Positions 59,886 to 64,000 of a DNA stretch of 64,000 bases are shown here, piece after piece. This stretch comes from Micromonospora sp. Llam0 (lineage in GTDB: Bacteria > Actinomycetota > Actinomycetes > Mycobacteriales > Micromonosporaceae). The position numbers and the translations under genes are program-made. Under the pieces are notes generated by a model. The model saw only the letters and a list, made by a program, of their open reading frames with translations. It did no database searches and was not told where the DNA came from. Positions within the stretch are counted from its first letter, which is position 1; each line of letters starts with the position of its first letter. Location: positions 4,216,001 through 4,280,000 of the forward strand of contig NZ_RJJY01000001.1 in assembly GCF_003751085.1 (NCBI RefSeq), given 5' to 3'.

Positions 59886-60767
59886 GTGCGCGGGTCCACC
59901 GCGGCGGCGGCCGGCGGCGCTGACGGCTATCAGCCCAGTGAGCTGCAGCGACGGCGGGACGCGTACCGCCGTCGGCAGAGCGTGCGGTCGGTGCTGATCG
60001 CCGCCGGCTCCACGGCTGCCCTCGGCACCCTGCTGGTGGTGGCGGTACGCAACTCCCCCGGCTGGCCCCGGGTCCAGCAGTCGTTCTTCGACCCGGCCGT
60101 GGCGGCCGACGCGCTGCCGGCGGTGCTGCGTGGACTCTGGCTCAACGTACGGCTGCTGGTGTTCTGCGCCGCCGGGGCGCTGGCCCTGGGGTTGGCGATC
60201 GCGCTGGCCCGCACCCTGCGCCCGGCGGTGTTCTTTCCACTGCGGGCCGCCGCGACCTCCTACACGTACGTGTTCCGGGGCGCCCCACTGATCATCGTGT
60301 TGTATCTGTTCACCTTCGGGGTGCCGGGGCTACGGCTGGCCGGTACCCCGTCGGTGCTGGTACTCGGCGGCTGCGCGCTGGTCATCACCTACGGCGCCTA
60401 CCTGGCGGAGGTGTTCCGGGCCGGCATCGAATCGGTGCATCCGGCGCAGCGGGCCGCCGCCCGGTCGCTGGGGCTCAGCCACGCCCAGACGATGCGGCAC
60501 GTGGTGCTGCCGCAGGCGGTACGGCGGGTCGCGCCGCCGCTGCTCAACGACCTGGTGGCACTGCAGAAGGACGTCGGCCTGATCTCCCTGGCCGGGCCGA
60601 TCGACGCCATCCGCGCCGCCCAGATCGAGACCGCCACCAGCTACAACTTCACCCCGTACGTGGTGGCCGGGGTGCTGTTCATCCTGATGGCGATCCCGCT
60701 GGTGGCGGTGACCGACTGGGTGACCATGCGGGCCGCGCGGCGGCAGACCTGGGCCGGCGCGGCATGA
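59886..60767 (+). CDS. Polar amino-acid ABC importer, permease subunit
   Basis: About 293 residues. A basic cytoplasmic leader (QRRRDAYRRRQSVRS) is followed by five membrane helices in the HisM/GlnP pattern, with FRGAPLIIVLYLFTFGVPGL and the EAA-type loop EVFRAGIESVHPAQRAAARSLGLS. It forms the channel with its own dimer partner. The GTG at 59886 starts two bases after the lipoprotein stop; a start inside the preceding gene cannot be excluded. Stop overlaps the ATPase gene as ATGA. Confidence 0.88.
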   Translation: MRGSTAAAAGGADGYQPSELQRRRDAYRRRQSVRSVLIAAGSTAALGTLLVVAVRNSPGWPRVQQSFFDPAVAADALPAVLRGLWLNVRLLVFCAAGALALGLAIALARTLRPAVFFPLRAAATSYTYVFRGAPLIIVLYLFTFGVPGLRLAGTPSVLVLGGCALVITYGAYLAEVFRAGIESVHPAQRAAARSLGLSHAQTMRHVVLPQAVRRVAPPLLNDLVALQKDVGLISLAGPIDAIRAAQIETATSYNFTPYVVAGVLFILMAIPLVAVTDWVTMRAARRQTWAGAA

Positions 60768-61543
60768 TGCCGGCGGCGGATCCGGGCCGGCACGGTGGGC
60801 CACCGGTGCTGGCCTGCGCCGGGGTCCGCAAGGTCTTCGGTGACCGGGTCGTGCTGCGCGACCTCAGCCTCGACGTCGCCGAACACGAGGTGGTCGCGCT
60901 GATCGGCGGCAGCGGCTCCGGCAAGTCGACCCTGCTGCGGTGCGTCAATCTGCTGGAGACCGTCGACGATGGGACGATTCACCTGGACGGTCGGGACATC
61001 ACCGACCCGCGCGTCGACCCGGACCAGGTGCGGCAACGGATCGGGCTGGTCTTCCAGTCGTACAACCTCTTCCCGCATCTGACCGTGCTGGACAACGTCA
61101 CGCTGGCGCCGCGCAAGGTGCACCGGCTTACTCGGGCGTCGGCCGAGCGACGGGCGATGGAGTTGCTGGACCGGGTCGGCTTGGCCGATCAGGCGAGGCA
61201 GTACCCGGACCGGCTCTCCGGCGGCCAGCAGCAGCGGGCGGCGATCGCCCGAACCCTGATCAACGCGCCCCGGCTGCTGCTGCTCGACGAGGTCACCTCG
61301 GCGCTGGACCCGGAACTCGTCGGCGAGGTACTGGCCCTGATCCGGGAGCTGAAGGGCGACGGGATGACGATGCTGATCGCCACCCACGAGATGGGCTTCG
61401 CCCGGGAGGTCGCCGACCAGGTCTGCTTCCTGGCCGACGGCGCCATCTGCGAACAAGGGCCGCCGCAGCGGGTGCTCGGTGCGCCCGAGCACCCGCGTAC
61501 CCGGCAGTTCCTGCGCCGGATCACCGGCACCGGGACAGGCTGA
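60764..61543 (+). CDS. Polar amino-acid ABC importer, ATP-binding subunit
   Basis: A 259-residue ATPase of the GlnQ/HisP class. Walker A is GGSGSGKST, the Q-loop FQSYNLFPH, the signature LSGGQQQRAAIA, Walker B LLLLDEVTSALD, and the switch histidine in IATHEMGF. It ends the importer operon. Its last 23 bases overlap, tail to tail, with the end of egtD on the other strand, so both stop codons lie within the other gene. Confidence 0.92.
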   Translation: MMPAADPGRHGGPPVLACAGVRKVFGDRVVLRDLSLDVAEHEVVALIGGSGSGKSTLLRCVNLLETVDDGTIHLDGRDITDPRVDPDQVRQRIGLVFQSYNLFPHLTVLDNVTLAPRKVHRLTRASAERRAMELLDRVGLADQARQYPDRLSGGQQQRAAIARTLINAPRLLLLDEVTSALDPELVGEVLALIRELKGDGMTMLIATHEMGFAREVADQVCFLADGAICEQGPPQRVLGAPEHPRTRQFLRRITGTGTG

Positions 61544-62483
61544 TCGCGAACCGGCCGGCCGGGTCGGTCCACCAGTGGGTCAACTCGAAACCGGCGGCGG
61601 CCAGCTCGGCGGTCACCCCGGCCCGGCGGAACTTCGCCGACACCTCGGTACGGATCTCGTCGCCGGCGGTGAAGCTCACCGGCAGGTCGAGATCGGCCAC
61701 GTACGCCCGCATGTCCCGCTCGGCGCGCAACCGCATCTCGATCCACTCCCGGTCGGCGTCCCAGAGCGCGACGTGCCGGAACGCCGCCGGGTCGAAATCG
61801 GCACCGAGCTGCTGGTTCAGTACGTGCAGCACGTTGCGGTTGAACTCGCCGGTCACCCCTTGGCTGTCGTCGTAGGCGGCGACCAGGGTGGCCGGGTCCT
61901 TGACCAGGTCGGTGCCGAGCAGCAGCCAACCGCCGGTGCCGAGCGACCCGCGCAGCGCGGCCAGGAACTCGGCGCGTTCGTCCGGCACCAGGTTGCCGAT
62001 GGTGCCGCCGAGGAACGCGACAAGCCGGTCGTCGCCGGCCGGGATCCGGTCGAGGTGGCGGGTGAAGTCGCCGACGACCGCGTGGACCGGCAGCCCCGGG
62101 TAGTCCCGGTCGATGGCGGTGGCGGCGTCGCGCAACGCCGCCTCTGAGACGTCCAGCGGCACGAACAGGTCGAGGCTGCCCTGCCGGCGCAGCGCGTCGA
62201 GCAGCAGCCGGGTCTTCTCCGACGAGCCGGAGCCGAGCTCGACCAGGGTCCCGGCCCGGGTGACGGCGGCGATGTCGTCGGCGTGGGCGGTCAACGCGGC
62301 CCGCTCGGCCCGGGTCGGGTAGTACTCCGACAGGGTGGTGATGCGTTCGAACAGTTCGCTGCCGTGCTTGTCGTAGAACCACTTGGGGGGCAGCCATTTC
62401 GGGTGGGCGGTGAGTCCGGCGCGGGCGTCGGCCCGCAGCGCCTGCCGCTGGTCGGCGTCGGTCAGCTCGATGTCGATCCGCAC
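61521..62483 (-). CDS. egtD: L-histidine N(alpha)-methyltransferase (EgtD)
   Basis: A 320-residue EgtD, which adds three methyl groups to histidine from SAM to give hercynine, the first step of ergothioneine synthesis. Recognisable pieces: PPKWFYDKHGSELFERIT, TLSEYYPTRAE, the SAM motif LVELGSGSSEKTRLLL, LFVPLDVSE, FLGGTIGNL and YDDSQGVTGEFNRNVL. ATG start within the end of egtC (22-base overlap). It is the last gene of the egtB-egtC-egtD group. Confidence 0.95.
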   Translation of the reverse strand: MRIDIELTDADQRQALRADARAGLTAHPKWLPPKWFYDKHGSELFERITTLSEYYPTRAERAALTAHADDIAAVTRAGTLVELGSGSSEKTRLLLDALRRQGSLDLFVPLDVSEAALRDAATAIDRDYPGLPVHAVVGDFTRHLDRIPAGDDRLVAFLGGTIGNLVPDERAEFLAALRGSLGTGGWLLLGTDLVKDPATLVAAYDDSQGVTGEFNRNVLHVLNQQLGADFDPAAFRHVALWDADREWIEMRLRAERDMRAYVADLDLPVSFTAGDEIRTEVSAKFRRAGVTAELAAAGFELTHWWTDPAGRFAISLSRCR

Positions 62484-63214
62484 AGATCCTCCACGGTGTA
62501 GGTGTGCCGGTCGGCGACGACGAGCCGGCGGTCGGCGACCGGTCGCCAGGCCGGGTCGTCGTCGGACGGTTCGGAGGCGATGATCAGCCGCTCCGGCCCG
62601 GCGAGGACGGACAGGGAGTGGCCGACGGCGCTGGCCCAGGCCCGTTCGCCGTCGGTGAGCAGCAGGTTGAGTCGCGACGCCGGGGCGGCGGCCAGGACGC
62701 CGGTGACGGTGTCAGCGACCGCCGGACCCGGGTCGGCGCCGGACCGCAGCCGGTGCCGCACCAGCGCCCACAGCAGCGCCGAGTCGGTCGGCGCGTCGAG
62801 GGTGAGCAGGTCGGTGACGGGCAGCTCGGCGGCCAGCGCGGCGACGCTGTCCGGCCAGCCGGCCACCACCCCGTTGTGGCTGAACAGCCAGCGCCCGTCG
62901 GTGAACGGCGCACAGGCCGTCTCGCCGAACGGCATCCCGGGGGTCGCCGAGCGGACCGCGGCCAGCACCGCGTCGACGGTGGTGGCCCGGCCCAGCTCGA
63001 CCAAGCCGGGATCGGCCCAGATCGGCCCGGCCCGCCGGTAGCGGACCGGGCCGGACGGGGTGTACCAGCCGACGCCGAAACCGTCGACGTTGACGGTGCC
63101 GCCGCCGCGCATGTCCCGGGGCGCCCAGGACTGGCGGTACAGGCCGTACGGCGGCTCGACCAGCAGCTGCGTCAGGCTGACCGGCGGGCCCAGGTAGAGC
63201 TGGTGGCGGCACAC
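62462..63214 (-). CDS. egtC: Ergothioneine biosynthesis amidohydrolase EgtC
   Basis: A 250-residue Ntn-type glutamine amidotransferase-like hydrolase. The nucleophile is C2 (M-C-R-H). VDGFGVGWYTPSG and FSHNGVVAGW are typical. EgtC removes glutamate from the gamma-glutamyl-hercynylcysteine sulfoxide made by EgtB. The GTG start shares its first base with the egtB TAG stop (TAGTG). Completes the mycobacterial-type pathway together with EgtB and EgtD. Confidence 0.93.
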   Translation of the reverse strand: MCRHQLYLGPPVSLTQLLVEPPYGLYRQSWAPRDMRGGGTVNVDGFGVGWYTPSGPVRYRRAGPIWADPGLVELGRATTVDAVLAAVRSATPGMPFGETACAPFTDGRWLFSHNGVVAGWPDSVAALAAELPVTDLLTLDAPTDSALLWALVRHRLRSGADPGPAVADTVTGVLAAAPASRLNLLLTDGERAWASAVGHSLSVLAGPERLIIASEPSDDDPAWRPVADRRLVVADRHTYTVEDLCGSTSS

Positions 63215-64000
63215 TAGGCGGTCTCGCCGGGGTGCGGGTCACGGGCGGTACGGAAGCCGCTGAAGATCTGCCGGCGGATCGGGTAGTCCCAGTTGCGGAA
63301 GGTGCCCCGGCAGGCGGAGCGGTCGGTGCCGAACGAGCCACCGCGCAGCACCCGGTAGTCGCGGCCGAAGAAGACCTCCGAGTATTCGCGGTACGGGAAG
63401 GCCGCGAAGCCGGGGTAGCCGGTGAACCAGGTGCCGGTCCACTCCCACACGTCGCCGATCAGCTGGTGCACCCCGGCCGGTGACGCACCGGCCGGGTAGG
63501 CGCCGACCGGCGCCGGGTGCAGGTGCCGCTGGCCCAGGTTGGCGTGCTCGGGGCCGGGGTCGTCGTCGCCCCACGGGTAGCGGCGGGACCGGCCGGTGGC
63601 CGGGTCGTACCGGGCCGCCTTCTCCCATTCGGCTTCGGTGGGCAGCCGGCGGCCGGCCCAGCTGGCGTACGCCTGCGCCTCGTACCAGCCGACGTGCACC
63701 ACCGGCTCGTCGGGCACGATCGCCGACCGCCGGCCGAACCGGGTGTAGCTGCCGTCGCCGTGCCAGTGCGCCGGCCCGCTGAGCCGGGCCTGCAGCCGGT
63801 GCGCCCAGCCCTCGGCGCTCCACCACCGCTCGTCGTGGTAGCCGCCGTCGTCGACGAACTGCCGGTACCGGGCGTTGCTGACCGGCGCGCGGTCGATGAA
63901 GAAGGCGGGTACGTCGACGGTGTGCGCCGGGCGTTCGTTGTCCAGCGCCCACGGCTCGGTGGAGGTGCCCATGGTGAACGGCCCGGCCGGGATCAGCGCC
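63214..64000 (-). CDS. egtB: Ergothioneine biosynthesis protein EgtB (5' part beyond the window)
   Basis: The visible 262 residues are the C-terminal FGE-sulfatase-like domain of EgtB, the iron sulfoxide synthase that joins hercynine to gamma-glutamylcysteine. RAPVSNARYRQFVDDGGY, RRLPTEAEWEKAARY, LIGDVWEWTGTWF and RVLRGGSFGTDRSACRGTFRNWDYP are all family motifs. The N-terminal DinB-like domain with the iron histidines is beyond the right edge. The ATG within the window (63972) is internal, since ALIPAGPFTMGTS continues upstream. egtA, if present, should lie further right. Confidence 0.93.
   Translation of the reverse strand, partial: ALIPAGPFTMGTSTEPWALDNERPAHTVDVPAFFIDRAPVSNARYRQFVDDGGYHDERWWSAEGWAHRLQARLSGPAHWHGDGSYTRFGRRSAIVPDEPVVHVGWYEAQAYASWAGRRLPTEAEWEKAARYDPATGRSRRYPWGDDDPGPEHANLGQRHLHPAPVGAYPAGASPAGVHQLIGDVWEWTGTWFTGYPGFAAFPYREYSEVFFGRDYRVLRGGSFGTDRSACRGTFRNWDYPIRRQIFSGFRTARDPHPGETA

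Overview
The window is high-GC DNA with dense, overlapping operons and many GTG starts. It carries a mycothiol-dependent enzyme family, ergothioneine genes and a large modular synthase, which together point to a filamentous actinomycete. Micromonosporaceae is my best guess, from protein style only. I see no rRNA, tRNA, CRISPR array, insertion sequence or phage gene.

Layout. (1) 1-8.2 kb, minus strand: an extracellular or cell-surface polysaccharide operon (sulfotransferase, FkbM methyltransferase, epimerase, sugar-nucleotide dehydrogenase, nucleotidyltransferase, polymerase-like membrane protein, acyltransferase-SGNH), almost entirely translationally coupled and cut by the left edge. (2) 8.3-15.2 kb: an IclR-controlled catabolic locus. 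An IclR regulator and an amidohydrolase (minus) diverge from CaiB-type CoA-transferase, citryl-CoA-lyase-like enzyme, LigB, LigA and an oxidoreductase (plus). Two matching CGGAC-N4-GTCCG palindromes lie in the divergent promoter region. (3) 15.2-21.7 kb: a CHAT-domain protease-like protein, a mycothiol-dependent isomerase-family protein, a three-gene operon of unknown function, two tandem one-domain GntR regulators and an acetyltransferase. (4) 21.8-30.7 kb, minus strand: a complete type I restriction-modification operon (hsdM, hsdS, hsdR), two coupled unknown genes and an XRE-TPR regulator. (5) 31-43.2 kb: an Rhs/YD-repeat polymorphic-toxin locus whose long gene is split by two frameshifts. 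It ends in a predicted PD-(D/E)XK nuclease tip and is followed by two likely immunity genes. The locus is bounded by a 220-bp imperfect direct repeat. The right copy is the promoter and first 50 codons of the megasynthase; the left copy is a truncated remnant of the same start. (6) 43.3-55.3 kb: one 3,864-residue hybrid megasynthase (FAAL-ACP-KS-deleted AT-KR-ACP-C-A-PCP-C-Rossmann reductase) with a coupled rhodanese protein. (7) 55.3-58.8 kb, minus strand: ABC ATPase, ABC-2 permease, histidine kinase and response regulator. (8) 59-61.5 kb: a polar amino-acid ABC importer. (9) 61.5-64 kb, minus strand: ergothioneine genes egtB (cut by the right edge), egtC and egtD.

The most interesting system is the megasynthase. 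It appears to activate a fatty acid, pass it through an AT-less ketosynthase/ketoreductase module and one amino-acid module, and end in a second condensation domain fused to a Rossmann domain. That last domain resembles cyanobacterial fatty acyl-ACP reductase rather than a thioesterase or a standard NRPS reductase. The next most interesting are the CoA-linked LigAB catabolic locus with its operator pair, and the decaying Rhs locus inside a duplication of the megasynthase start.
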